Origin: an uncultured Microbacteriaceae bacterium
GTDB taxonomy: Bacteria > Actinomycetota > Actinomycetes > Actinomycetales > Microbacteriaceae
Reading direction: 5' to 3'
Assembly: GCA_947487835.1 (NCBI GenBank)
Contig: CANKXX010000002.1
Location: 186,001-250,000 of the forward strand
Length of the DNA: 64,000 nt
Below the pieces are notes generated by a model. The model made no database searches and was not told the DNA's origin. It saw only the letters and a program-made list of their open reading frames with translations. Shown here in pieces: positions 18,072 through 26,335 of this stretch (position 1 is its first letter; each line of letters begins with the position of its first letter). The translations under genes and the position numbers were made by a program.

Positions 18072-19949
18072 ATGTCTCTCGGTACCCGGCTCGAGGCGCT
18101 CCGGCGCCAGGACACCAGCGAGGACGACTGGGCCGGCTTCCTGAGGCGGACGGAGGCCGAGCTGCCCCGGCTCACCGGCCTGTTCCGCGATCTCTACGGC
18201 GACGGACCCGATGCCTCGCGCGAGCGGGAGCTTCTGCTCGCCGACGCCGCGGACGCCTGGCAGGACCGGCCGGCGGACCTCCGGGCGCTGGACGCCGCCC
18301 GTGCGGAGCACCCCGACTGGTTCCAGTCCAACCGCATGCTGGGCGGGGTCTGCTACGTCGACCTGTACGCGGGCGACCTCGAGCGGCTGCGGGGGCGCAT
18401 CCCCTATCTCCGGGAGCTCGGGCTCACCTACCTGCACCTCATGCCCCTGTTCCTGGCGCCGGAGGAGAACTCGGACGGCGGCTACGCGGTCTCCAGCTAC
18501 CGGGACGTGAACCCCGCCCTCGGCACCATGGCCGATCTCCGCGGGCTCGCCGCAGAGCTGCGGGAGAACGGCATCTCTCTCGTCGTCGACTTCATCTTCA
18601 ACCACACCTCCAACGAGCACGAGTGGGCGCGGCGGGCCAGGGCGGGGGATCCGGAGTTCGAGGGTTTCTACTGGCTCTTCCCGGATCGAGAGGGCCCCGA
18701 CGCGTACGAGCGCACGGTGCGCGAGATCTTCCCCGACGACCACCCGGGCTCGTTCGTGCAGCTCGACGACGGGCGCTGGGTGTGGGCGACCTTCCACTCG
18801 TTCCAGTGGGACCTCAACTACCGCAACCCCGCCGTCTTCCGGGCCATGGCGCGGGAGATGCTGTTCCTCGCCAACCAGGGTGTCGACGTGCTGCGGATGG
18901 ACGCGGTCGCCTTCATCTGGAAGGAGCTCGGCACCACCTGCGAGAGCCTCCCGCAGGCGCACTGGCTGCTGCAGGCGTTCAACGCGGTGTGCCGCATCGC
19001 GGCTCCGTCCCTGCTGTTCAAGTCCGAGGCGATCGTGCATCCGGACGAGGTCATCCAGTACATCGATCCGCACGAGTGCCGGCTGAGCTACAACCCGCTG
19101 CAGATGGCGCTGATCTGGAGTTCCCTGGCGACCCGGGACGTCGGGCTGCTGTCGCAGGCGCTCGAGCGGCGGCACGCCCTGCCCGAGGGCACGGCGTGGG
19201 TGAACTACGTGCGCAGCCACGACGACATCGGCTGGACCTTCGCGGACGAGGATGCTGCCGAGCTCGGCATCGACGGGCACGCGCACCGGCGCTTCCTCAA
19301 CAGCTTTTTCGTGAACCGCTTCCCCGGCAGCTACGCACGCGGCGTGCCGTTCCAGGACAACCCGCGCACGGGGGACTGCCGCATCTCGGGCACGACCGCG
19401 TCCCTCGCCGGACTCGAGGCGGGGGACGACGGCGCGATCGGCCGCATCCTGCTCGCGCACTCCATCGCGCTGAGCACCGGGGGCGTGCCGCTGCTCTACC
19501 TCGGCGACGAGGTGGGCCAGCTCAACGACTACGGCTACCTCGACGTGCCGGGGCACGCGGAGGACAGCCGGTGGGTGGGCCGTCCGCCGTACCCCGCGGA
19601 CCGCTACGCCGAGCGCGAGGATCCGGCCACGGACGCGGGCGCCGTGTTCCAGGGGTTGCGCGCGCTCATCCGGGCGCGGGCCGCGACCCCGGAGTTCGCC
19701 GGCGGGCGGCTGGTGCCGTTCGCGACGAACAACAGCCACGTGCTCGGCTACCAGCGGCCGGGCGACGCCGGCACGGCGGTGGTCGTGCTGGCGAACTTCG
19801 CCGACGATCCGCAGTCGGTCACGCCGCGCACGCTGTCCGGTCTGCCGGCCAGCGCGGAGGACATCCTGGCCGGCACGCCCGTCGACCTGTCCGGCGGGCT
19901 GGTGCTGCCCGCGCACACCTTCCGCTGGTTGAGGGTGCGCGTGCGGTAG
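18072..19949 (+). CDS. Amylosucrase (GH13_4)
   Basis: A 625-residue alpha-amylase-family enzyme that transfers glucose from sucrose to alpha-glucan, releasing fructose. It has the amylosucrase helical N-terminal domain, then the (beta/alpha)8 barrel. Catalytic residues are nucleophile Asp277 (VLRMDAVAF), acid/base Glu319 (FKSEAIVHP) and transition-state Asp384 (VRSHDDIGW). All three are offset by exactly nine from the characterised Neisseria enzyme (286, 328, 393), which strongly supports amylosucrase over trehalose synthase or sucrose phosphorylase. There is no signal peptide, so it is cytoplasmic. ATG 18,072 follows AAGGGGA. No glycogen gene is adjacent. It probably has an alpha-glucan-storing or sucrose-using role. 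Confidence 0.9.
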   Translation: MSLGTRLEALRRQDTSEDDWAGFLRRTEAELPRLTGLFRDLYGDGPDASRERELLLADAADAWQDRPADLRALDAARAEHPDWFQSNRMLGGVCYVDLYAGDLERLRGRIPYLRELGLTYLHLMPLFLAPEENSDGGYAVSSYRDVNPALGTMADLRGLAAELRENGISLVVDFIFNHTSNEHEWARRARAGDPEFEGFYWLFPDREGPDAYERTVREIFPDDHPGSFVQLDDGRWVWATFHSFQWDLNYRNPAVFRAMAREMLFLANQGVDVLRMDAVAFIWKELGTTCESLPQAHWLLQAFNAVCRIAAPSLLFKSEAIVHPDEVIQYIDPHECRLSYNPLQMALIWSSLATRDVGLLSQALERRHALPEGTAWVNYVRSHDDIGWTFADEDAAELGIDGHAHRRFLNSFFVNRFPGSYARGVPFQDNPRTGDCRISGTTASLAGLEAGDDGAIGRILLAHSIALSTGGVPLLYLGDEVGQLNDYGYLDVPGHAEDSRWVGRPPYPADRYAEREDPATDAGAVFQGLRALIRARAATPEFAGGRLVPFATNNSHVLGYQRPGDAGTAVVVLANFADDPQSVTPRTLSGLPASAEDILAGTPVDLSGGLVLPAHTFRWLRVRVR

Positions 19950-19965
19950 GGGCTAGCCGTGACCG

Positions 19966-21546
19966 CTAGCTCGAGGAGTCGCGGCGCCCGTCGAGGCCGG
20001 GGCGCTCGGGCACCACCGGGAAGGGTCCGGTGTAGCCCTCGCGCTCCTTGGCGATAGCCGCGATCCGGTCGCGGGACGCGAACCAGCCGAGGATCAGCAG
20101 CGGGATGATGATGACCAGCGAGCCGATGGTCAGGGTGCCGACCGGGTAGTCGATGGCCATGAGCAGCAGCACGACGACCAGGAACGCGAGCGTCAGGTAC
20201 GACGTGAAGGGCGCCCCGAACAGCCGGAACGACGGCCGCTCGGCCTTGCCCTCCTTGACCCAGCGCAGCAGCTTCATCTGGCAGAGGATGATCGTGCCCC
20301 AGCCCGCCACGATGCCGAGCGCCGACACGTTGAGCACGATCTCGAAGGCCTGCTCGGGCACGACCGCGTTCAGGGCGACGCCGAGCAGCGTGATGGTGGC
20401 CGTCAGCAGGATGCCGCCGTAGGGGACGCCATGCGAGCTCATCCGGCCGGTGAAGGCGGGGGCGCCGCCGGCCGCGGACATCGAGCGGAGGATGCGGCCC
20501 GTGGAGTAGAGCCCGGCGTTCAGGCTGGACAGCGCGGCGGTGAGCACCACGAGATTCATGATGTTGCCGGCGATCGCGCCGACCGCGGGGGAGCCGATGC
20601 TGGAGAAGAACGTGACGAACGGGCTCTCGCCGGCCTGGTACGCGGTGTAGGGCAGGAGAAGCGAGAGCAGCAGCACCGAGCCGACGTAGAAGACGGCGAT
20701 GCGGATGATGACCGTGTTCACTGCCCGCGGCATGATCCGCTTCGGGTCCGCCGTCTCGCCCGCGGCGGTGCCGACGAGCTCGATGGCGGCGTAGGCGAAC
20801 ACGACGCCCTGCACGACGAGGACGGTGGGGATGAGGCCGTTCGGGAAGAAGCCGCCGTTGTCGGCGAGGATCGAGATGCCGGTGTTGCCCTCGCCGAACT
20901 GGGTCGGGAACGAGAAGGCCAGGAACACGGTGCCGATGATGAGGAAGGCCACGAGCGCCAGCACCTTGATGATCGCGAACCAGAACTCCATCTCGCCGAA
21001 CACCTTCACGGAGACGAGGTTCAGTGCGAGCACGACCGCGAGGGCGATGAGCGCGAGGATCCACTGCGGCACGTCGGTGAAGGCGTCCCAGAACTTGACG
21101 TACAGGGCGACCGCGGTGACGTCGACGATCGCGGTCATCGCCCAGTTGAGGAAGTACATCCAGCCGGCCACGAACGCGGCCTTCTCGCCGTAGAACTCCC
21201 GGGCGTACGAGACGAAGGAGCCGGAGGACGGGCGGTGCAGCACGAGCTCGCCGAGGGCGCGCAGGATGAGGAAGGCGAAGAAGCCGCAGACGGCGTAGAC
21301 GAACACGAGGGACGGGCCCGCGGATGCCAGGCGGCCGCCCGCGCCGAGGAAGAGGCCGGTGCCGATGGCGCCGCCGATGGCGATCATCTGCAGCTGCCTC
21401 GGCTTGAGGGTCTTGTGGTAGCCCTCCTGCTCGTGGGAGAAGTCCTGCGCCGCCATCATGGCGTCGCCGGTGAGCTCCCTCTCGTTCTCGAGCTCCTGCC
21501 CCGGGTCGTGATCTTCGTGCCCCGGAGGGTGGTGCAGTTCCGTCAT
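19966..21546 (-). CDS. APC-family amino acid permease (asparagine/GABA permease-like)
   Basis: A 526-residue amino-acid-transporter (AAT) subfamily permease with about 12 helices. A hydrophilic N-terminus of about 45 residues leads into the signature [44 protein letters not shown] and [15 protein letters not shown] are also typical of AnsP/GabP/CycA permeases. It drives proton-coupled uptake of an amino acid; L-asparagine or GABA is the best guess by similarity. Convergent with the amylosucrase gene (16-bp gap). Promoter side not resolved; an inverted repeat CTCTG-TCG-CAGAG lies at 21,579-21,591 upstream. Confidence 0.86.
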   Translation of the reverse strand: MTELHHPPGHEDHDPGQELENERELTGDAMMAAQDFSHEQEGYHKTLKPRQLQMIAIGGAIGTGLFLGAGGRLASAGPSLVFVYAVCGFFAFLILRALGELVLHRPSSGSFVSYAREFYGEKAAFVAGWMYFLNWAMTAIVDVTAVALYVKFWDAFTDVPQWILALIALAVVLALNLVSVKVFGEMEFWFAIIKVLALVAFLIIGTVFLAFSFPTQFGEGNTGISILADNGGFFPNGLIPTVLVVQGVVFAYAAIELVGTAAGETADPKRIMPRAVNTVIIRIAVFYVGSVLLLSLLLPYTAYQAGESPFVTFFSSIGSPAVGAIAGNIMNLVVLTAALSSLNAGLYSTGRILRSMSAAGGAPAFTGRMSSHGVPYGGILLTATITLLGVALNAVVPEQAFEIVLNVSALGIVAGWGTIILCQMKLLRWVKEGKAERPSFRLFGAPFTSYLTLAFLVVVLLLMAIDYPVGTLTIGSLVIIIPLLILGWFASRDRIAAIAKEREGYTGPFPVVPERPGLDGRRDSSS

Positions 21547-21708
21547 GATCTGGTCCCCGAATTCCGATCGATGTGAGTCTCTGTCGCAGAGGTGGTGCAG
21601 AGCCTAGGCCGGTGCGCGCGCCCCCGTCGCGGGGGCTCGGGCGAGAATTTACGGCGCCGAAACGTGCCCGGTCCGTTCCCGGATGCGCGGGCCCGGATAC
21701 TGGAACGC

Positions 21709-22437
21709 ATGAGCTCGCCACAAGCAGGCTTCGTATCGACACCGCAACCCGTCACGGTCTCGATCACTCGAAGCGTCGACCCCTCCCGCCTTCCCGAGGT
21801 CACCCGCTGGGTGCAGGCGGGGGTGAACCTCGCGAACACCTGGCCGGGCTTCCTCGGCTCGGGCTGGGTGCGGTCCGCGGCGGACTCGACCGACTGGCAC
21901 ATGCTGTACCGCTTCGCGGATGCGGACACCCTCGACGCGTGGCAGAACTCGCCGGAGCGCACGCGCTGGCTCGAGGGCGGCCGCGGCCTCGTCGAGGAGC
22001 GGCGAGTGCACCGGGTGACGGGGATCGAGGGCTGGTTCGATGCGCCGGTGAGCACGACGGATCTCGATGCGGGTGCCGTGGGTGCGGGTGCTGCGGGTGC
22101 TGCGGGTGCTGGGGGTGCGGGTGCCGGTGCTGCGGGTGCGGGTCCGGGTGGTTCCGGTGCTGCGGGTGCGGCCAGCCGGGCGACGGGAGCGGCGGCGGTG
22201 CGGACGGCCCCGCCGCGGTGGAAGCAGGCGGTGAGCATCTGGCTGGGGTTCTTCCCGGTCAACCTCGTGTTCACGCTGCTGGTCACGATGTTCGTGCCGG
22301 GGTGGAACGACCTGCCGACGGCCCTCAAGGTGCTCCTGACCACGACGGCGTTGACCCCGCTGATGACCTACTGGATCCTCCCCTTCGTCACGGCCCGCCT
22401 CAAGAACTGGCTGGCGGCCCCGCCGCGCGCCCGCTGA
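21709..22437 (+). CDS. ABM-domain protein with C-terminal membrane helices
   Basis: A 242-residue protein. Residues 10-110 form an antibiotic-biosynthesis-monooxygenase (ABM, dimeric ferredoxin-like) domain (VTVSITRSVDPSRLPEVTRW, WHMLYRFADADTLDAWQNS, VTGIEGWFD). A Gly/Ala-rich linker (about residues 121-160) connects it to two transmembrane helices (IWLGFFPVNLVFTLLVTMFV and a second ending YWILPFV). ABM with such a tail is a known but uncharacterised membrane family; the enzymatic activity is untested. ATG 21,709 lies seven bases after a GATACT -10-like box. The linker is encoded by a GGTGCG/GGTGCT hexamer tract. Confidence 0.8.
   Translation: MSSPQAGFVSTPQPVTVSITRSVDPSRLPEVTRWVQAGVNLANTWPGFLGSGWVRSAADSTDWHMLYRFADADTLDAWQNSPERTRWLEGGRGLVEERRVHRVTGIEGWFDAPVSTTDLDAGAVGAGAAGAAGAGGAGAGAAGAGPGGSGAAGAASRATGAAAVRTAPPRWKQAVSIWLGFFPVNLVFTLLVTMFVPGWNDLPTALKVLLTTTALTPLMTYWILPFVTARLKNWLAAPPRAR
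22068..22170 (+). repeat. Hexanucleotide tract inside the ABM-protein gene
   Basis: Tandem GGTGCG/GGTGCT/GGTGCC hexamers encode the alternating Gly-Ala linker. Six-base units keep the reading frame, so length change would only lengthen or shorten the linker. Similar tracts occur at 46,752 and, as the complement, at 58,898. Confidence 0.8.
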
Positions 22438-22463
22438 CGGCCGGTGCCTCCGGGGGACCGCCG

Positions 22464-22543
22464 CGGTCCCTGAGCTTGTCGAAGGAACGCTCGGTCCTCG
22501 CTCGCGGCGGCCATCCACGGTCCCTGAGCCTGTCGAAGGGACG
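22464..22543. repeat. Two copies of the ccctgagcctgtcgaaggg dispersed repeat
   Basis: Copies at 22464-22489 and 22518-22543 share CGGTCCCTGAGC(T/C)TGTCGAAGG(A/G)ACG in the same orientation, 54 bp apart, between the ABM gene and the HNH gene. The same element and its complement recur after the HNH gene. Such elements are a familiar feature of Microbacteriaceae intergenic DNA. Confidence 0.85.
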
Positions 22544-22605
22544 TTAGCCAGCGCTCACAATCCTCCGACCCGGAACGAGTTTTCCACAGGGGCGAAAGTT
22601 CTTCA

Positions 22606-22632
22606 TCGAAGAAACTTTCTACCTGGTAGAAT
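22606..22632 (+). promoter_or_regulatory. HNH-gene promoter with possible SOS (LexA) box
   Basis: A -10 box TAGAAT (22627-22632) ends seven bases before ATG 22,640, implying a leaderless transcript. Just upstream, TCGAAGAAACTTTCTA (22606-22621) matches 9 of 12 fixed positions of the actinobacterial SOS box TCGAAC-N4-GTTCGA. A larger inverted repeat (GAAAGTTCTTC/GAAGAAACTTTC, 22594-22619) covers the same area. LexA control of the related mycobacterial 13E12-type genes is known; here it is inferred. Confidence 0.5.
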
Positions 22633-22639
22633 GTGTGCT

Positions 22640-24100
22640 ATGAGAAACCCGGCGACGACGCTCCTCCGCACAGCGGATACAGTGGCGCGCCTGGGCGATT
22701 CGCCCGCCGCCTTCGCGCCCTTGCCGAGGCAGGACCTGCTCGACGCGCTGCACGCTATCGCCGACCTCAGACAGTGCTGCGACACCTTCACGGCGTGGAT
22801 CGCCGGCGAATTGGATCGCCGCTCGTCGACCGACCTCGGCTCCGCAGGCCTGGCTCAACAGGAGGGCTATCGGACTCCTCAAGCGATGGTCGAGGCTGTC
22901 ACAGGAGTGACCAAAGGCGGTGCGGTGTCGATCGTGGAGGTGGGCAGAATGCTCGCCGAGACGGAGGCCGTGGAGACGCTCCAGCGCGAGCACCCGGAAC
23001 TTCCCGCACCGCCCACCCCGTGGCAGACCCCCATCGCGCATGCGGTCACAGACGGGCGCATCTCTATCGCCCAGGCGGACGCCATCCGAGCCGGCCTTGG
23101 CCTCCCCACGGAGGCGGTGTCGTCGGAGGCGCTGAGCGAGGCGGCGGCAGAACTCGCCGACGACGCGATCACGCTCACGGCAGGGCAGTTGCACCGCCGT
23201 GCGCGGCAAGTGCGTGACGACCTGGACGACACCGAGGTGGCCGACCGGGAGAAGGCGCAGCTCGAGCAGCAGCACCTGAAGGCGTGGAAGCGCGGAGACG
23301 GGATGGTCGAAGGGAAGTTCCTTTACGCCTCCGAACCCGGCGCGTTCCTCCTGTCGGTCCTCGACGAGTTGACCAATCCCCGCCGAGGCGGGCCGCGGTT
23401 CGTCAAGGAAGAGGACCGCGCACGGATCGACGCGATCGCGAAAGACCCGCGATCGACGGATCGGTTGGCCGCCGACGGCTTCCTGGAATTGCTGCGGATA
23501 GGCGCGGACGCCGACCCGGGGCAGGTCTACGGATCACGGAGGCCGGCGGTGCGGGTGATCGTGACCAAGGAATCGCTGCAGACGGGCGAGGGGCACGGCT
23601 CGATTCAGGACACCGGCGAGGCGGTTTCGATCGGCGCCATCCGCCGCGAGGTCTGCACCGCTGGCACCATCGCGGTGGTGCTCGACGACGACGGCCAGTG
23701 CGTCAACGTCGGACGCGAGCAGCGCCTCTTCACCGCCCGCCAACGAATTGGTCTCGCGGTACGGGATGGCGGCTGCATGTGGCCAGGCTGCGACCGACCC
23801 CCGTCCTGGTGCGAGGCGCACCACATCAACCAGTGGAAACGGGACCACGGCAAGACCGACATCGCTGACGGAGTGCTGCTGTGCAAGCACCACCACCTGC
23901 TCCTGCACAACAGGGGCTGGGACATCACGAGAACGGGCGGGACGTACACGCTGCTACCGCCGAGGTCGATCAGCCCGACCCGGCAAGGCAGACACTTGGC
24001 GACGAAGAGCAGAGCGGTTCAGGACTGGAACGCCCGTCGACACCGCCTCCGAGACCGATACCCGGCCCATCCGCCCGAGCCGGCATCACCGGGCGGCTGA
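22640..24100 (+). CDS. DUF222 / HNH endonuclease-signature protein (13E12-like)
   Basis: A 486-residue protein. Residues about 30-320 are DUF222, mostly helical. The C-terminal HNH domain (about 365-430) shows DGGCMWPGCDRPPSWCEAHHI with the zinc-binding cysteines, the catalytic-type His pair and a C-terminal CKHHHLLLH. This is the multicopy DUF222-HNH family of actinobacteria, equivalent to mycobacterial REP13E12 proteins. Its biological role is unknown, though mobility or DNA-damage functions have been suggested. ATG 22,640 is preferred over ATG 22,631 because the latter overlaps the -10 box; there is no Shine-Dalgarno. Flanking repeats on both sides, and slightly lower GC at the start, suggest the gene and its repeats travel or duplicate together. 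Confidence 0.88.
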   Translation: MRNPATTLLRTADTVARLGDSPAAFAPLPRQDLLDALHAIADLRQCCDTFTAWIAGELDRRSSTDLGSAGLAQQEGYRTPQAMVEAVTGVTKGGAVSIVEVGRMLAETEAVETLQREHPELPAPPTPWQTPIAHAVTDGRISIAQADAIRAGLGLPTEAVSSEALSEAAAELADDAITLTAGQLHRRARQVRDDLDDTEVADREKAQLEQQHLKAWKRGDGMVEGKFLYASEPGAFLLSVLDELTNPRRGGPRFVKEEDRARIDAIAKDPRSTDRLAADGFLELLRIGADADPGQVYGSRRPAVRVIVTKESLQTGEGHGSIQDTGEAVSIGAIRREVCTAGTIAVVLDDDGQCVNVGREQRLFTARQRIGLAVRDGGCMWPGCDRPPSWCEAHHINQWKRDHGKTDIADGVLLCKHHHLLLHNRGWDITRTGGTYTLLPPRSISPTRQGRHLATKSRAVQDWNARRHRLRDRYPAHPPEPASPGG

Positions 24101-24120
24101 CCATGCGCGTGTTATCGCAC

Positions 24121-24680
24121 ACCCGGCTTCTCGCCGAAGCACCAGCCCCACGGTCCCCGGTCATGTCGAAGGCATGGAAGGTCGGCGAACGTCGCTTCGA
24201 CAGTCTCAGCGACCGTGAGGGCTCAGTGACCGCGCGGAACGGAAGGAGCCTCGGCGAACCACCCCTCCGCATCATCGTCGCTGCTCGCGGAGCTCTCGGG
24301 AACGGCCCGCGTCGACCGACGGCACCATCTCGATCCCTGAGCTTGCCGAAGGGACGGAAGGTCGGGTCGCGTCGCTTCGACAAGCTCAACGACCGTGGAT
24401 GGCTCAGCGACCGTATCTGGGACGACCAGCAACCTCGCTGCGGCACCACCCACATTCCGTCGCTGCTCGCGAAGCTCTCGGGATGGCCAGTGCCGACCGG
24501 CGGCACCGCCTCGGTCCCTGACCCTGTTTGAGGGACGCGACTCGGCTCGCGTCGCTTCGACAGGCTCAGCGACCGTGTTCGGGGATGGCCAGCGCGGACC
24601 GGCGGCACCGCCTCGGGCCCTGAGCCTGTCGAAGGGACGCGGCGTCGGCTCGCGTCGCTTCGATGAGGTCAGCGACCGGG
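24121..24680. repeat. Tandem array of about 180-bp units carrying inverted repeats
   Basis: This gene-free stretch holds four units, each with a left arm like CGGTCCCTGAGCCTGTCGAA and, about 39 bp on, a nearly complementary right arm CGTCGCTTCGACAGGCTCAG. Left arms start at 24151, 24331, 24512 and 24614; right arms start at 24190, 24370, 24550 and 24653. The first three units are spaced 180 and 181 bp apart; the last is shortened to 102 bp. Intervening DNA also repeats (GCTGCTCGCG(G/A)AGCTCTCGGGA near 24,275 and 24,455; GACCG(A/G)CGGCACC). Each unit could fold into a stem of about 20 bp. No gene is supported between 24,101 and 24,801. Confidence 0.85.
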
Positions 24681-24801
24681 AGAACCGTGCGGGAGCGAGT
24701 GGGCGGCGGTCTCGACGGGGGTGCGACGCAGCGGGCCGCGGGCGCTGTCAGGATGGCAGGGCGTCCTTTCCGGTCGCGTCGATCGATGAGGAAGGGAACC
24801 T

Positions 24802-25809
24802 GTGCGCGTTTTCGCCTGCCCCCACAGCGTCACCTGGGTCGAGTTCGAGGACACGAAGTGCCTGATCTGCGGGTCGGAACTCGCGTACGACCCCGAGATC
24901 GACGAGATCGTGCTCGCGGAGGGCCGCAGCCTCTGCGTGTACCGGGTCGGCGTCGGCTGCAACTGGGTGGCCCCGGGCTACGGCTCGCCCTGCCGCTCCT
25001 GCGCCCTCACCACGGCGCGACCCGAGGGCGACGACGCGGTGGCCATGAGCCAGCTCACCGTCGCCGAGTTCGCCAAGCGCAGGCTCATCCGCCAGCTGCT
25101 GCACCTGGCCCTGCCGGTCGAGTCCCGGCGCGGCGGCTCCGGCCTCGCCTTCGAGATGCTGGCGCCGAGGAACGGCGAGCAGGTGCTCACCGGCCACGCC
25201 GACGGCGTGATCACCATCAACCTCTCCGAGTCGAACGACCCCCACCGTGAGGGCCTCCGGATCAAGCTCGGCGAGCCGTACCGCACCATGCTCGGCCACG
25301 TGCGGCACGAGATCGGCCACTACTACTGGCAGGTGCTCGTGGACGGCACGCCCGCCATCGAGCCGTTCCGCGAGCTCTTCGGCGACGAGCGCCAGGACTA
25401 CGGCAAGGCGCTGGACGCCCATTACGGCGACGGCGCCGGCGACGACTGGGCGGTGACGCACATCTCGCACTACGCGACGACCCACCCCTGGGAGGACTTC
25501 GCGGAGAGCTTCGCGCACTACCTGCACATCGCGGATGCGCTCGAGACCGCGGCCGCCGTCGGCATCCACGTCTCGGGCCCGCACGGCGTGCCGGAGCCGC
25601 TGGCCGGCAGCATCTCCGCGTCCGGCGCGACGGACGTCGCGGACCTTGCGATGCCCGAGGTGCTCGGCCGCTGGCACGGCTACACGCTCGCGCTGAACTC
25701 CGTGAACCGCTCCATGGGCAAGGACGACCTGTACCCCTTCGTCATCACCGCGGAGATCGCCCGCAAGCTCGACCACGTGCACGGGCTGGTGCGGGATGCC
25801 GTCGCCTGA
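24802..25809 (+). CDS. Putative zinc-binding metallopeptidase with N-terminal zinc ribbon
   Basis: A 335-residue protein. The first 70 residues form a zinc ribbon (Cys6, Cys20, Cys23 and CNWVAPGYGSPCRSC). The catalytic region carries HEIGHYYW with the zinc ligands His169 and His173 and general base Glu170, and a downstream TTHPWEDFAESFAHYLH supplying another ligand/acid. This matches the family annotated 'putative zinc-binding metallopeptidase', whose substrates are unknown. GTG 24,802 follows GGAAGGGAACC. There is no signal peptide, so it is cytoplasmic. The next gene on the strand begins 109 bp past the stop. Confidence 0.85.
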   Translation: MRVFACPHSVTWVEFEDTKCLICGSELAYDPEIDEIVLAEGRSLCVYRVGVGCNWVAPGYGSPCRSCALTTARPEGDDAVAMSQLTVAEFAKRRLIRQLLHLALPVESRRGGSGLAFEMLAPRNGEQVLTGHADGVITINLSESNDPHREGLRIKLGEPYRTMLGHVRHEIGHYYWQVLVDGTPAIEPFRELFGDERQDYGKALDAHYGDGAGDDWAVTHISHYATTHPWEDFAESFAHYLHIADALETAAAVGIHVSGPHGVPEPLAGSISASGATDVADLAMPEVLGRWHGYTLALNSVNRSMGKDDLYPFVITAEIARKLDHVHGLVRDAVA

Positions 25810-25918
25810 GCCCGAGGAACAGATCGATCCCCGGTGGCGGGGCGAGTTCGGGCGATTCGGCGGGTACGGGAATCTTGGCGGCCCCGGGGGTCGCGGTGGT
25901 CGCACGGAGTGGGAGACC

Positions 25919-26185
25919 ATGAGTCCCGTGGCAACGCTCGAGGACAGCGAGAACATCGGTCCGCACCTCGCGGACGACCTCCGCGCCGTCGGCATCGCCA
26001 CCATGGACGACCTGCGCGAGCTCGGCTCGATCGAGGCCTGCCGCCGCATGGAGGAGCGGGGCCTCCACGACTGCCTGAGCGCCCTGATGGCGCTCGAGGG
26101 GGCGATCGTCGGCGTGCAGTGGTTCACCCTCGAGCCCGAGCACCGGCGGCGCCTGCGCGACGAGTGGTACCGGCACGGCTCCTGA
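25919..26185 (+). CDS. TfoX C-terminal-domain protein
   Basis: An 88-residue protein equal to the TfoX_C (helix-hairpin-helix-like) domain alone: ENIGPHLADDLRAVGIATMDDLRELGSIEACRRM, then LSALMALEGAIVGVQW. The N-terminal TfoX domain of competence regulators is absent. ATG 25,919 follows GGGAG; an alternative ATG at 25,796, overlapping the previous stop, would add a disordered 41-residue extension. Stand-alone TfoX_C proteins are widespread. No competence role can be assumed. Confidence 0.75.
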   Translation: MSPVATLEDSENIGPHLADDLRAVGIATMDDLRELGSIEACRRMEERGLHDCLSALMALEGAIVGVQWFTLEPEHRRRLRDEWYRHGS

Positions 26186-26190
26186 CCGAC

Positions 26191-26280
26191 GCCCCCGGCG
26201 GCCGTGCCCCCGGCGGCCGTGCCCCCCGCGGCCGTGCCCCCGGCGGCCGTGCCCCCCGCGGCCGAGCTCCCGGCGGCCCC
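26191..26280. repeat. Six 15-bp tandem repeats
   Basis: Unit GCCCCCGGCGGCCGT (variant GCCCCCCGCGGCCGT) repeats six times without a gap, filling most of the space before the ATP-grasp gene. The last two units diverge. It is out of any supported gene; the open frame through it (PPAAV repeats) is upstream of the true ATG. Confidence 0.85.
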
Positions 26281-26335
26281 GGTGCCCCCGCGCCACGAAA
26301 CATCGCCGCAATATGGCCGTGGTTATGCTCGCCTC

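Noticed and set aside
24223-24608. Small open frames within the 180-bp repeats
   Set aside because: They follow the inverted-repeat arms (LSLSK-type residues from cctgagcctgtcgaag) and have no start signals; the same peptides appear on both strands.
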